From Flavobacteriaceae bacterium (GTDB lineage Bacteria; Bacteroidota; Bacteroidia; Flavobacteriales; Flavobacteriaceae): DNA of 64,000 nucleotides. Positions within the stretch are counted from its first letter, which is position 1; each line of letters begins with the position of its first letter. The DNA lies in NCBI GenBank assembly GCA_027082925.1, contig JALWTD010000014.1, positions 134,393 through 198,392 on the forward strand, given 5' to 3'. The notes under the pieces were generated by a model. That model saw only the letters and a list, made by a program, of their open reading frames with translations, was not told the origin of the DNA and searched no databases. Of this stretch, positions 51,112 to 60,873 are shown piece after piece. The position numbers and the translations under genes are program-made.

Positions 51112-51546
51112 AATTTTCTCCAATAATTGATTAAGAGCTATAATTTCGGTAGTTGATAAATTACTTACAACCTCATTTTCAAACTGAGTGTGTACTTTAT
51201 CAATTTCTGATAGTAATTGCAAACCTACTTCTGTAATTCTAATTTCTACTTTCCTCCTATTTGTTTCACTTTGCACTCTAGTTATTAAGCCTTTTAACCT
51301 TAGCTTTTCAACTAGCCTTGTAGTGTTACTGTTCTTACTAACCATCATAGACTGTAGCGTTAGCAAATCGGCGGGTTTACCATTTAAATCTCTTAAAGAA
51401 CGTAATACTTGAAATTGTTGAATAGATAAAGCATATTGTTTTAAATGATCTGAAAACTTTTCATTCATCCAGTTACCTGTCTGCAATATATTCTCTATTG
51501 TGTATTCAGGTAAGTTTAACTCATCCTTTTTATCACTTTTATTCAA
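51100..51546 (-). CDS. MarR family transcriptional regulator (TTG start assumed)
   Basis: LSIQQFQVLRSLRDLNGKPADLLTLQSMMVSKNSNTTRLVEKLRLKGLITRVQSETNRRKVEIRITEVG. Confidence 0.88.
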   Translation of the reverse strand: MNKSDKKDELNLPEYTIENILQTGNWMNEKFSDHLKQYALSIQQFQVLRSLRDLNGKPADLLTLQSMMVSKNSNTTRLVEKLRLKGLITRVQSETNRRKVEIRITEVGLQLLSEIDKVHTQFENEVVSNLSTTEIIALNQLLEKIRNK

Positions 51547-51567
51547 CTTCGGGGGGACAACAATTAT

Positions 51568-51606
51568 CTATACTACTATTGTATAGACAACAAATGTATA
51601 TACAAT
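51568..51606. promoter_or_regulatory. marR operator/promoter: CTATACtactattGTATAG, overlapping ATTGTATA...TATACAAT and -7 TACATTTG
   Basis: Inverted repeats 51568-51586 and 51578-51606; -7 element on the minus strand at 51591-51598. Confidence 0.65.
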
Positions 51607-51765
51607 TATTTAAAAAACCAAATTTATTATACTATTATTATCGTTTTAGTACAGTTTTTAAAGATTTTTTAGAGGTTTTTTATGAATAATCGTATCATAA
51701 ACAGCTACTATATTTACCTGATATCCTCTTTATTTCAGTCGTACAATGTGGATTTTGAGCAAAAA

Positions 51766-51799
51766 AAAGTACCAATGCATACAATGCATTGGTACTTTA
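51766..51799. terminator. Hairpin/terminator downstream of the cytochrome gene
   Basis: AAAGTACCAATGCAT-aca-ATGCATTGGTACTTT, 15-bp perfect arms. Confidence 0.85.
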
Positions 51800-51816
51800 T
51801 AAGTAAACTTTTTTTG

Positions 51817-52332
51817 TTATTGGTTCATCTTTCTGTTTTTTCCCATTCCTCCTCCCATTCCGTTTGGGTGCATGGTATTGAAATGTTTTGCAAACCATTC
51901 TGGCTGCTCAATTTCATTATCGTAAATATACTCAGCAATCTTCACAACATCCTCTTCTTTAAAAGGTTGCTTTGGCATTACTTTAAATTGAGAAACTGCG
52001 CCTAGCATTAAAGCATTTTCTTCCTTTGGATCTAACACCCAAGTTGTAACTGCTTTTACAAAGGCTTCTTTTGTAGGAAAACTTTTTTGATACCGATTTT
52101 TAACAGCAACCATTGGAGGCGCTATAATATCATTGTGTGATTTTGTTATTACACTATGACAAGCATAACAATTGTTTTTGAATAACGTATAAGCTTCTGT
52201 TTGTTCTTTACTTGTAGTCACCGCTTCTTTATTGTCGTTGGCAACTACACTATCTTTTTCTTTCGTGCTGTTATTATTACAACTGCCTACTAAAAAACCT
52301 GTAAATACTATTGCTAAAATTTTAAATTTCAT
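51817..52332 (-). CDS. Class I c-type cytochrome lipoprotein
   Basis: Lipobox FLVGSCNNN; single CXXCH heme motif CYACH; distal Met in SQFKVMPKQPF. Confidence 0.87.
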   Translation of the reverse strand: MKFKILAIVFTGFLVGSCNNNSTKEKDSVVANDNKEAVTTSKEQTEAYTLFKNNCYACHSVITKSHNDIIAPPMVAVKNRYQKSFPTKEAFVKAVTTWVLDPKEENALMLGAVSQFKVMPKQPFKEEDVVKIAEYIYDNEIEQPEWFAKHFNTMHPNGMGGGMGKNRKMNQ

Positions 52333-52398
52333 ATCGTTTTATTTAGTGCTTAAATTTACTCATTTTAAAACAAATGTTATGTAACAACAACATCAATC

Positions 52399-53013
52399 TT
52401 ATTGGTTACATTGTTCGTTTGATGAACTAATGATGTCTGTAAATTCTGCCAATGTTATATACTGAGGTAAGTAATCTACTCCGTTTGCTACAAGTTGTGT
52501 ATTAAAGTTTCTCATGTGGTTTCTTGATCCACATTTTAACTTATCGTATGTAGTTAAAATATCTGAATGTGTTGTTCTAGATTCTAAATCTTGTAAATCT
52601 TTAATATCCAAATCTTCAATAATAGCACCTACTGTTAAGGCTTCTACAAGAGAAATATCCGATTGCGCAACCAATGCTGTGTAAAGATCTTGTAATACTT
52701 GGTTAGAGAATACTCCTCTATCTGGTGATGCTGGGTCTGTTAGTTGGTAAGTGTTTAGTAAGGTTAGTATTTGATCCATATGTCTTTGCTCACTTTGTGA
52801 TATATTTCCAAAAATGGCGTCTCCATATTTATCATATGAGTATAAATATACATCTCTAGCTAATTTTTCTTCTTCTCTAGAAAATAATAAATCGTTTATT
52901 TCCTCTTGTGATAGTGGAATAATTTCTTCAACTACTGTACTGTTGTTATCGTCATCAGAACAGCTTACTAATGATACCGTTATAGCGAAAGCTACTAATA
53001 CTATTTTTTTCAT
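52399..53013 (-). CDS. DUF2202 (ferritin-like) domain lipoprotein
   Basis: Lipobox LVSCSDDD; FSREEEKLARDVYLYSYDKYG...NISQSEQRHMDQIL. Confidence 0.88.
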   Translation of the reverse strand: MKKIVLVAFAITVSLVSCSDDDNNSTVVEEIIPLSQEEINDLLFSREEEKLARDVYLYSYDKYGDAIFGNISQSEQRHMDQILTLLNTYQLTDPASPDRGVFSNQVLQDLYTALVAQSDISLVEALTVGAIIEDLDIKDLQDLESRTTHSDILTTYDKLKCGSRNHMRNFNTQLVANGVDYLPQYITLAEFTDIISSSNEQCNQ

Positions 53014-53146
53014 CCTTTTATAATTTTAATTGTTAATAATCTATTACTTAGGGACAAAAACGATACCAAAATTAATAAAAAACCGTAACTTTAGATACAT
53101 AGTATTCCAGTTATTCTGATAATAGAAAGGCCTTTTTTAACCAAAA

Positions 53147-53180
53147 AAAGCCGTGTTTTGAAACACAGCTTTTAATTTTA
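53147..53180. terminator. Likely terminator downstream of typA
   Basis: AAAAGCcGTGTTTtgAAACACaGCTTTT, one internal mismatch. Confidence 0.7.
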
Positions 53181-53196
53181 TAATGAATTATCTTCT

Positions 53197-54966
53197 CTAT
53201 CTGAAGCTAATTTTACGCATTCTTAAACTTTTAGGAGTAACTTCTAAATATTCATCATTTCGTAAATACTCCATACATTCTTCTAAAGAAAAGTCAACTT
53301 TTGGTGCTATTTTTACGCCATCATCAGTACCAGAAGCTCTAACATTTGTTAGTTTTTTTCCTTTAATTAAGTTTACAGCCATATCTTCTTGCTTGTTATT
53401 TTCACCCACAATTTGTCCTTTATAAATTTCTTGATTAGGATCTATAAAAAACTTACCTCTATCTTGTAGCTTATCTATAGAATATGCGGTTGCTTTTCCT
53501 GTTTCTGCTGAAATAATAGCGCCGTTAGATGTTGTTGTAATTTCTCCTTTATAAGCATCAAAACCTCTAAGTCTATGATTTATAATGGCTTCTCCAGCCG
53601 TAGCTGTAAGAATTTTATTTCTCAACCCTATCAATCCTCTTGATGGAATATCAAATTCTAAATGCTGTAAATCTCCTTTAGGTTCCATAACCAATAAATC
53701 TCCTTTTCGTAAAGTTACCAAGTTTATGGCCTTACTTGCGGCATGTTCAGGAACATCTATAACTAAAGTTTCGTAAGGTTCGCATTTAACACCATCAATT
53801 TCTTTGATAATAACTTGAGGACGTCCAACTTGCAACTCGTATCCTTCTCTTCTCATGGTTTCAATTAGAACAGATAAATGCAAAATTCCTCTTCCAAATA
53901 CGTTAAACTTATCTTCACTATCTGTATCTTCTACTCTAAGTGCTAAGTTTTTCTCTGTTTCTTTATATAGTCTATCTCTCAAGTGTCTAGAAGTAACATA
54001 TTTACCTTCTTTACCATAAAAAGGTGAATTGTTAATTGTAAATAGCATACTCATTGTTGGCTGATCTACTTCTATACGTGGCATTGGCACCGGGTTTTCT
54101 AAATCGGAAATAGTATCTCCAATCTCAAACCCATCAATTCCTGTAATTGCGCAAATATCTCCACTTCTTACTTTACTAGCTCTATCTTTTCCCAATCCTT
54201 CAAATGTATGCAACTCTTTAATACGTACTTTTTTTAACGTACCGTTAGCCTTACATAACATATAATCTTTTCCTTCTTCTAAATTTCCTCTAAATACTCT
54301 ACCAATAGCTATTCTTCCTACAAAAGAAGAAAAATCTAATGATGTTATTTGCATTTGGGGATCTCCGTCATTATAAGGGGCTTCAGGTATTTTTTCTAGA
54401 ATAGCATCTAGTAGTGGCGTAATATTATCGGTTTCTTTTTCCCAATCATAACTCATCCAACCATTTTTAGCCGACCCATAAATGGTTTCAAACGCTAATT
54501 GCTCTTCTGTTGCATCTAGTGCAAACATTAAATCGAAAACTTTCTCGTGTACCAAATCGGGTGTACAATTTTCTTTGTCTACCTTATTTACTACAACTAT
54601 TGGTGTTAAACCTAACTCCAGTGCTTTTCCTAACACAAATCTAGTTTGAGGCATTGGACCTTCAAAAGCATCAACTAATAGTAAAACGCCATCAGCCATT
54701 TTTAAAACACGCTCTACTTCTCCTCCAAAATCAGCATGCCCAGGAGTATCAATAATATTTATTTTAACTCCTTTATAATTTACCGAAACATTCTTTGATA
54801 AAATGGTAATTCCTCTCTCACGCTCTAAATCGTTACTGTCCAGTAATAATTCTGTACGTTCTTTTCGTTCATCAAGTATTTTTGCTTGATCAATAATTTT
54901 ATCAACCAAAGTAGTTTTACCGTGATCAACGTGAGCTATAATAGCGATGTTTCTAATAGATTGCAT
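53197..54966 (-). CDS. typA: Translational GTPase TypA/BipA
   Basis: [21 protein letters not shown]...[11 protein letters not shown]...[16 protein letters not shown]. Confidence 0.98.
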   Translation of the reverse strand: MQSIRNIAIIAHVDHGKTTLVDKIIDQAKILDERKERTELLLDSNDLERERGITILSKNVSVNYKGVKINIIDTPGHADFGGEVERVLKMADGVLLLVDAFEGPMPQTRFVLGKALELGLTPIVVVNKVDKENCTPDLVHEKVFDLMFALDATEEQLAFETIYGSAKNGWMSYDWEKETDNITPLLDAILEKIPEAPYNDGDPQMQITSLDFSSFVGRIAIGRVFRGNLEEGKDYMLCKANGTLKKVRIKELHTFEGLGKDRASKVRSGDICAITGIDGFEIGDTISDLENPVPMPRIEVDQPTMSMLFTINNSPFYGKEGKYVTSRHLRDRLYKETEKNLALRVEDTDSEDKFNVFGRGILHLSVLIETMRREGYELQVGRPQVIIKEIDGVKCEPYETLVIDVPEHAASKAINLVTLRKGDLLVMEPKGDLQHLEFDIPSRGLIGLRNKILTATAGEAIINHRLRGFDAYKGEITTTSNGAIISAETGKATAYSIDKLQDRGKFFIDPNQEIYKGQIVGENNKQEDMAVNLIKGKKLTNVRASGTDDGVKIAPKVDFSLEECMEYLRNDEYLEVTPKSLRMRKISFR

Positions 54967-55079
54967 TCTGTAATTTTTTAAGCAGGTGCAAAAGTAGGTG
55001 TTTTATTTTGTTTATTGTTAATAAAAGCAAAATAATGATGTTATGGACACATGAGCATACCTCTTAACTACCAAAAAAA

Positions 55080-55107
55080 AGAGCCATTTAATGACTCTTT
55101 TTTATAA
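55080..55107. terminator. Terminator downstream of the proline dehydrogenase gene
   Basis: AAAAAGAGcCATTTAATGaCTCTTTTT. Confidence 0.75.
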
Positions 55108-55113
55108 TAACAA

Positions 55114-56280
55114 TTATATTTTTCGCCTTTCACGCTCTCTTTTCAGCAATTCCAATTCTCTACTTGTTTGCCCGGCAACAGACGTATTCTCTTCGGCTCT
55201 TCTAATAAGGTAAGGCATTACATCTCTTACAGGTCCAAAAGGTAAGTATTTTGCCACATTGTATCCTTCTTTTGATAAGTTGTAGCTTATGTGGTCGCTC
55301 ATACCGTAAAGTTGCCCAAACCATATTCTGTCATCATTTTTAGAAATCGATGAATTTTTAATCAAGTCCATTAGTAAATATGAACTTTCTTCATTGTGTG
55401 TACCTGCAAAAATGGCCATATCATCAATGTTTTCAAACATATAAGTAAGTACATCGTTGTACATTTTATCGGTTGCTTCTTTACTTTCACATATAGGATC
55501 TTTATAACCTTTTTTGGCTGCTCTTTCACGTTCTTTTTCCATGTAAGCACCTCTTACCAGCTTCATTCCTATTTTAAATCCTTCTTTTTTAGCTCTCTCG
55601 TGTAATTTTTTTAAATAATCTAGTCTATCCCATCTGTACAGTTGTAATGTTCCAAATACAATAACTTTTTCTTTATTGTATTTTCTCATCATTTCTTCAA
55701 TTAAATCATCGGCGGCATCTTGCATCCAAGTCTCTTCCGCATCAATAAGTAAAGGTACATTGTTGTCGTAAGCCGATTTACTTACCGTATTATATCGTTC
55801 TTTAATTCTATCCCATTCTTCTTGCTCTTGAGCGGTTAATTGCTTTCCTTCAGAAACTTTTTGATAAACCTCGAGTCTTCCAAATCCGGTTGGTTTAAAT
55901 ACCGCAAAAGGAATGCTTTCCTTTTCTTTTCCAAATTTAATGGTATTTAGTGTTTTTGACATGGCCAAATCAAACTGAGATTCTATTTCCTTTCCTTCTG
56001 CAGAATAGTCGAGCACCGAGTGTACATTTTTGGTAAACATTTTATCTATAGTAGGCATACAGTCTTCTTCTGTTACTCCTCCACAAAAATGATCAAAAAC
56101 AGTTGTTCTAATAATACCTTCAACGGGTAAGTGAGTTTTTAAAGCAAATTTGGTAACTGCAGTTCCTATTTTAACCAACGGTTCTCGCTTTATCATTTCA
56201 AACAAATAGTAGGCTCTATCTAATTCTGAATTAGATTTTAGTGCAAACGCTACTTCAGTATTGTCAAATATTTTTTTCAT
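55114..56280 (-). CDS. Proline dehydrogenase
   Basis: FDHFCGGVTEEDC...VPLLIDAEETWMQ...KLVRGAYMEKERERA...YLPFGPVRDVMPYLIRRAEENTSVAGQ. Confidence 0.95.
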   Translation of the reverse strand: MKKIFDNTEVAFALKSNSELDRAYYLFEMIKREPLVKIGTAVTKFALKTHLPVEGIIRTTVFDHFCGGVTEEDCMPTIDKMFTKNVHSVLDYSAEGKEIESQFDLAMSKTLNTIKFGKEKESIPFAVFKPTGFGRLEVYQKVSEGKQLTAQEQEEWDRIKERYNTVSKSAYDNNVPLLIDAEETWMQDAADDLIEEMMRKYNKEKVIVFGTLQLYRWDRLDYLKKLHERAKKEGFKIGMKLVRGAYMEKERERAAKKGYKDPICESKEATDKMYNDVLTYMFENIDDMAIFAGTHNEESSYLLMDLIKNSSISKNDDRIWFGQLYGMSDHISYNLSKEGYNVAKYLPFGPVRDVMPYLIRRAEENTSVAGQTSRELELLKRERERRKI

Positions 56281-56377
56281 CGTAATTATTTATCTTAATA
56301 AATTATACAAAGATACTTACAAAGTGTTTATTTATTAATTTTTTTCTCCTTATTTTGCACAAAATTTTTAAGAAAAA

Positions 56378-57445
56378 ATGACACCTATTTATTCTAACGG
56401 CTACTGTGTGAATTTTTTAGAAGACGCTTATACAAAATTAGCTGATTTTATTGCAGATTATACCCCTTCTAAACTCTTTATTTTAGTAGACACCAATACA
56501 CATATTAGTTGTTTACCTATTTTACTTGCTAAAATTTCTTCTGATGTTTCTTTTGAAATTATTGAAATAAAAGCAGGTGAAGCACATAAAAATATTGAAA
56601 CTTGCATAAGTGTTTGGAATCGGTTAACAGATCTTGGAGCCGATAGAAAAAGTGTAATGATTAACCTTGGTGGTGGTGTGGTTACCGATTTGGGAGGTTT
56701 TGTTGCTTCAACTTTTAAACGCGGTATTAAATTTGTAAACATTCCTACTACACTTTTAAGTATGGTTGATGCTTCTGTTGGTGGAAAAACAGGTGTCGAT
56801 TTAGGTGTTTTAAAAAATCAAGTAGGATTATTTTCAAATCCCGAAATGGTTTTAATTGATTATGATTATTTAAAAACCGTTTCTGAAAGAGAAATACGCT
56901 CTGGTTTAGCCGAAGTTATTAAATACGGGCTCACTTACGATGCAAAAGTTTGGAATGAAATTAAAAATATGCCTCAAATAGATACCGAAAGCATAAGCAA
57001 TCTCATATACCGATCTATCGAAATTAAAAATGAAGTTGTTACCAAAGATCCTAAAGAAAGTGGTATTCGAAAAGTCTTAAATTTTGGTCACACATTGGGA
57101 CATGCGATTGAATCTTACTTTTTAGAATCGGTAAATAAACAACATTTAACACATGGTGAAGCCATTGCTATTGGTATGGTTACCGAAGCGTATATTTCTG
57201 GAAAACTACTACAGTTTCCAAATGCAACACTTCAAGATATAAAAAATACCATACTATCTATCTACGGAAAAGTTGAAATTGAAGAAGAAGATTTTGAGGG
57301 TATCATAAACCTGTTAAAGCACGATAAGAAAAATGTAAGCGGACAGGTAAACTTTGTACTGTTAACTGCGTTAGAAAAATTTAAATTAGATTGTAAAGTG
57401 CCTAATACATTAATTATTGAAGCTCTTTCGTTTTACACCAACTAA
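56378..57445 (+). CDS. aroB: 3-dehydroquinate synthase
   Basis: NLGGGVVTDLGGFVASTFKRGIKFVNIPTTLLSMVDASVGGKTGVDLG...FGHTLGHAIE. Confidence 0.97.
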   Translation: MTPIYSNGYCVNFLEDAYTKLADFIADYTPSKLFILVDTNTHISCLPILLAKISSDVSFEIIEIKAGEAHKNIETCISVWNRLTDLGADRKSVMINLGGGVVTDLGGFVASTFKRGIKFVNIPTTLLSMVDASVGGKTGVDLGVLKNQVGLFSNPEMVLIDYDYLKTVSEREIRSGLAEVIKYGLTYDAKVWNEIKNMPQIDTESISNLIYRSIEIKNEVVTKDPKESGIRKVLNFGHTLGHAIESYFLESVNKQHLTHGEAIAIGMVTEAYISGKLLQFPNATLQDIKNTILSIYGKVEIEEEDFEGIINLLKHDKKNVSGQVNFVLLTALEKFKLDCKVPNTLIIEALSFYTN

Positions 57446-58575
57446 CAACATCCTTTTATAACTTCTCTGTACACTTCTTTATAAGCCGGAAGTATATTTT
57501 GTAAACCAAATTGTTTTGCCTGTTCAAGAGCGTGTTGTTTAAATTGTTGCAATCTATCTGTATCTTCTAAAATGTAAATACCATTTTTGGCCATATCATC
57601 CACATCGCCTACATTGCTTAAAAAACCTGTAACACCGTGAACATTTACCTCTGGTAATCCTCCAGAATTTGTAGAAATAACAGGTGTTCTAGCGGCCATT
57701 GCTTCTAAAGCCGCCAATCCAAAACTTTCTGTATCTGAAGGCAATAAAAATAAATCTGAATAACAAAGTAACTTATTTACTTCATGGCTATTTCCTAAAA
57801 AAAGCACTTTATCTTTTATTTCCAATTTTTTAACTTCTTCCTCCAAAAATTCTCTATCTGGTCCATCTCCTATTAACAATAGTTTTGAAGGGATTTTTTG
57901 TTGAATTTTATAAAATATTGCCAAAACATCTGAAACTCTTTTAACAGGTCTCATATTACTAATATGTGTAATAATACGTTCGTCTTCGTTGGCTATATTA
58001 TGACGTTGACATTCCGGATTGCTAATTTCGGGATATTTTTCAAAGTCTATAAAATTATGTATTACTTTAATTTCTTTACGTATCGAAAACAAACGTAAGG
58101 TATCTTTACGCAAGCTATCTGATACTGTGGTAACTACATCGGAATTATTGATACTAAACTCAACTGCCGATTTATAATTAGGATGGCTACCAACCAACGT
58201 AATATCAGTGCCGTGTAACGTAGTAACTACTTTTATATCAATTCCTTTCTCTCTTAGCATTTGCTTTGCCATATAAGCTGCATATGCGTGTGGTATGGCA
58301 TAATGTACGTGTAAAATTTCTAAATTATATTGTTGAACTACTTCTACAATTTTACTAGACAATGCCAGCTCGTAAGGTTGAAAATGAAATAACGGATATT
58401 CCTCAACAAATACCTCGTGAAAATGAATGTCGTTAGAAATAAAGTCTAACCGAACCGGCTGTTTATAGGTAATAAAATGTACGTGGTGACCTTTTTGAGC
58501 CAGTGCCATTCCTAATTCTGTAGCTACCACTCCACTACCTCCAAAAGTTGGATAACAAACAATTCCTATTTTCAT
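57442..58575 (-). CDS. bshA: N-acetyl-alpha-D-glucosaminyl L-malate synthase
   Basis: MKIGIVCYPTFGGSGVVATELGMALAQKGHHVHFITYKQPVRL...HVHYAIPHA. Confidence 0.95.
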   Translation of the reverse strand: MKIGIVCYPTFGGSGVVATELGMALAQKGHHVHFITYKQPVRLDFISNDIHFHEVFVEEYPLFHFQPYELALSSKIVEVVQQYNLEILHVHYAIPHAYAAYMAKQMLREKGIDIKVVTTLHGTDITLVGSHPNYKSAVEFSINNSDVVTTVSDSLRKDTLRLFSIRKEIKVIHNFIDFEKYPEISNPECQRHNIANEDERIITHISNMRPVKRVSDVLAIFYKIQQKIPSKLLLIGDGPDREFLEEEVKKLEIKDKVLFLGNSHEVNKLLCYSDLFLLPSDTESFGLAALEAMAARTPVISTNSGGLPEVNVHGVTGFLSNVGDVDDMAKNGIYILEDTDRLQQFKQHALEQAKQFGLQNILPAYKEVYREVIKGCC

Positions 58576-58645
58576 TTTAATACTTAATTTAATTGAAAAG
58601 ACGTACGTAATTCTAATTTCTTACTATTACATCCAAACTTATAAA

Positions 58646-58671
58646 AAAATCCTGCAAATGCAGGATTTAAA
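58646..58671. terminator. Hairpin downstream of transketolase N subunit
   Basis: AAATCCTGCAaaTGCAGGATTT. Confidence 0.75.
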
Positions 58672-58674
58672 TTA

Positions 58675-59520
58675 TTAATAATCTCCCAATGTTTCTGGGT
58701 TTTGTTTTAAGGCTTCTTCTAATTGTGCATCACTAGGTGGTTTTCCGTGCCAAGCGTGTGTATGCATCATAAAATCAACACCATTACCCATTTCTGTATG
58801 AAGCAATATACAAACAGGCTTACCTTTACCTGTTAAAGATTTGGCTTTATTTAAACCTTCAATAATGCTCTCTATATCATTCCCTTTTTCTACATCAAGT
58901 ACCTGCCAACCAAAAGCTTCAAATTTAGCTCTTAAATCTCCTAGCGGAAGTACCTCGTCGGTAGGACCATCTATTTGTTTTTTATTATAATCAACCGTAG
59001 CGATGTAATTATCTATTTTTTTACCTGCAGCATACATTGCAGCTTCCCAAATTTGTCCTTCTTGTAACTCGCCATCTCCGTGCAGAGAATACACCAATTT
59101 ATGGTCTCCATTTAGTTTTTTAGCTTCAGCAGCTCCTATAGCTACACTCATTCCTTGTCCTAACGAACCACTTGCTATTCGAATTCCCTCTAAGCCTTCA
59201 TGAGTTGTAGGGTGTCCTTGTAAACGTGTATTCATTAATCTAAAGGTTGCTAACTCTTTTACAGGAAAAAAACCACTTCGTGCCAAAACACTGTAATAAA
59301 CCGGAGAGATGTGTCCGTTTGATAAAAAGAAAAGGTCTTCGTTTTTACCATCCATTGTAAAATTAGTCGAGTAGTCCATAATTTCTTGGAACAATACTGT
59401 TAAAAATTCATTACAACCTAATGAACCTCCTGGATGACCTGACTGTACGGCATGTACCATTCTAACAATATCTCTTCGTACTTGCTGTGCAAAATCTTGT
59501 AATTGTTGTGTTTTTGACAT
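58675..59520 (-). CDS. Transketolase, N-terminal subunit
   Basis: VRRDIVRMVHAVQSGHPGGSLGCNEFLTVLF...SGSLGQGMSVAIGAAEAKKL...HGDGELQEGQIWEAAMYA. Confidence 0.94.
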   Translation of the reverse strand: MSKTQQLQDFAQQVRRDIVRMVHAVQSGHPGGSLGCNEFLTVLFQEIMDYSTNFTMDGKNEDLFFLSNGHISPVYYSVLARSGFFPVKELATFRLMNTRLQGHPTTHEGLEGIRIASGSLGQGMSVAIGAAEAKKLNGDHKLVYSLHGDGELQEGQIWEAAMYAAGKKIDNYIATVDYNKKQIDGPTDEVLPLGDLRAKFEAFGWQVLDVEKGNDIESIIEGLNKAKSLTGKGKPVCILLHTEMGNGVDFMMHTHAWHGKPPSDAQLEEALKQNPETLGDY

Positions 59521-59592
59521 TTTGTTTAATTTGATTTGATGCAACAAAAATACTATTTTTCATTTTTGCCACAACAAAATTAACTGCTAATA

Positions 59593-60864
59593 TTATGTTT
59601 TTTGCTTTTTCTTTTTTGCTGCCGGAAATAATACATTGTTTAAAATTAACCTGTATCCCGGAGAATTTGGGTGTAAATCGAGTTCTGTTTTTGGATCTCC
59701 TACTCTATGCTGATAATCTTCTGGGTCGTGACCGCCGTAAAAAGTAAACATTCCTTTTCCTTTTACTCCGTGAATATAGCGAGCTTCTCCATTGGTCTTA
59801 TTCATACCCATGACTAAAATATTTGACTTGACAAACTTGCTGTCAAAAGCTGTTGTTTGCCCCATAAATCCTTTTATTAACATCGTGTGATTTTGACACA
59901 ACATTGTTGGAATAGGATCCCACTTTGCAGAGTATTCTTGCAACGAAAAATAATCTTCAGTACGTTTAATTTTTCGTTTTCTTGTGGTGTCTATTGATGA
60001 AAATTCGTATTCAACAGGGTTTCTGATAAGTGTAAAATCTTTAAATGCAAATGTGTTGGAAAAATTTAATTTATCTTGATAATTCACATCAGAAGGGTCT
60101 CCGTCAAACATAGATTCGCAAATATCAACACCTTCTGCAGCCAAAGCAATATCAAAACTATCTGTTGCTGAGCACATTGCAAACATAAAACCACCTCCAA
60201 TTACAAAATCTCTGATTTTCAACGAAACGGCCAATTTTTCTTCTGAAACTTTATGATATCCTAGTTTTTGCGCTAATTTTTCTGCTGTTTTTTTTTGTTC
60301 TATATACCAAGAAGCTGTTCTGTACGCTCCATAAAATTTACCGTACTGTCCTGTAAAATCTTCGTGGTGTAAATGAAGCCATTCATACATTAACAACTTT
60401 TCATCTAACACATCTTCATCATAAACAACATCAAAAGGTATTTCGGCATACGATAGCACCATTGTAACGGCATCGTCCCAAGGCATTTTATCTTTTGGAG
60501 AGTACACTGCTATTTTAGGTGCTTTTTCTAAAGTAACTGCCTCCATATTTTTTGAAGGACTACTTATTTCTTCTAAAATTTGAGCGGCTTCTGTATCTGA
60601 AATTACATGAAATGTAACTCCTCTAATTTTACATTCGTTTCTGGTAGCTTCATTATCTTCTAATAAAAATGAACCTCCTTCATAATTTAGCAACCATTTT
60701 GCTTTGTGACCTTGCTGAAGTGACCAATAAGTGATTCCGTAAGCCTTCAGATGATTGGTTTGTGTCACATCATCCATAGGTATTAAAATAAAAGAAGCTA
60801 GTACCGTTTGTGTAATAAATAGCAGTATTGGTAGTAGTAATAACTTAATTGACTTTATAAACAT
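59593..60864 (-). CDS. Exported protein of unknown function (homologues are often labelled 'asparagine synthetase B' in this group)
   Basis: Signal peptide LLLLPILLFITQTVLASFILIPMDDVTQTNHLKAYGITYWSLQQG; no Asn synthetase catalytic motifs. Confidence 0.7.
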   Translation of the reverse strand: MFIKSIKLLLLPILLFITQTVLASFILIPMDDVTQTNHLKAYGITYWSLQQGHKAKWLLNYEGGSFLLEDNEATRNECKIRGVTFHVISDTEAAQILEEISSPSKNMEAVTLEKAPKIAVYSPKDKMPWDDAVTMVLSYAEIPFDVVYDEDVLDEKLLMYEWLHLHHEDFTGQYGKFYGAYRTASWYIEQKKTAEKLAQKLGYHKVSEEKLAVSLKIRDFVIGGGFMFAMCSATDSFDIALAAEGVDICESMFDGDPSDVNYQDKLNFSNTFAFKDFTLIRNPVEYEFSSIDTTRKRKIKRTEDYFSLQEYSAKWDPIPTMLCQNHTMLIKGFMGQTTAFDSKFVKSNILVMGMNKTNGEARYIHGVKGKGMFTFYGGHDPEDYQHRVGDPKTELDLHPNSPGYRLILNNVLFPAAKKKKQKT

Positions 60865-60873
60865 ATTTAATCA

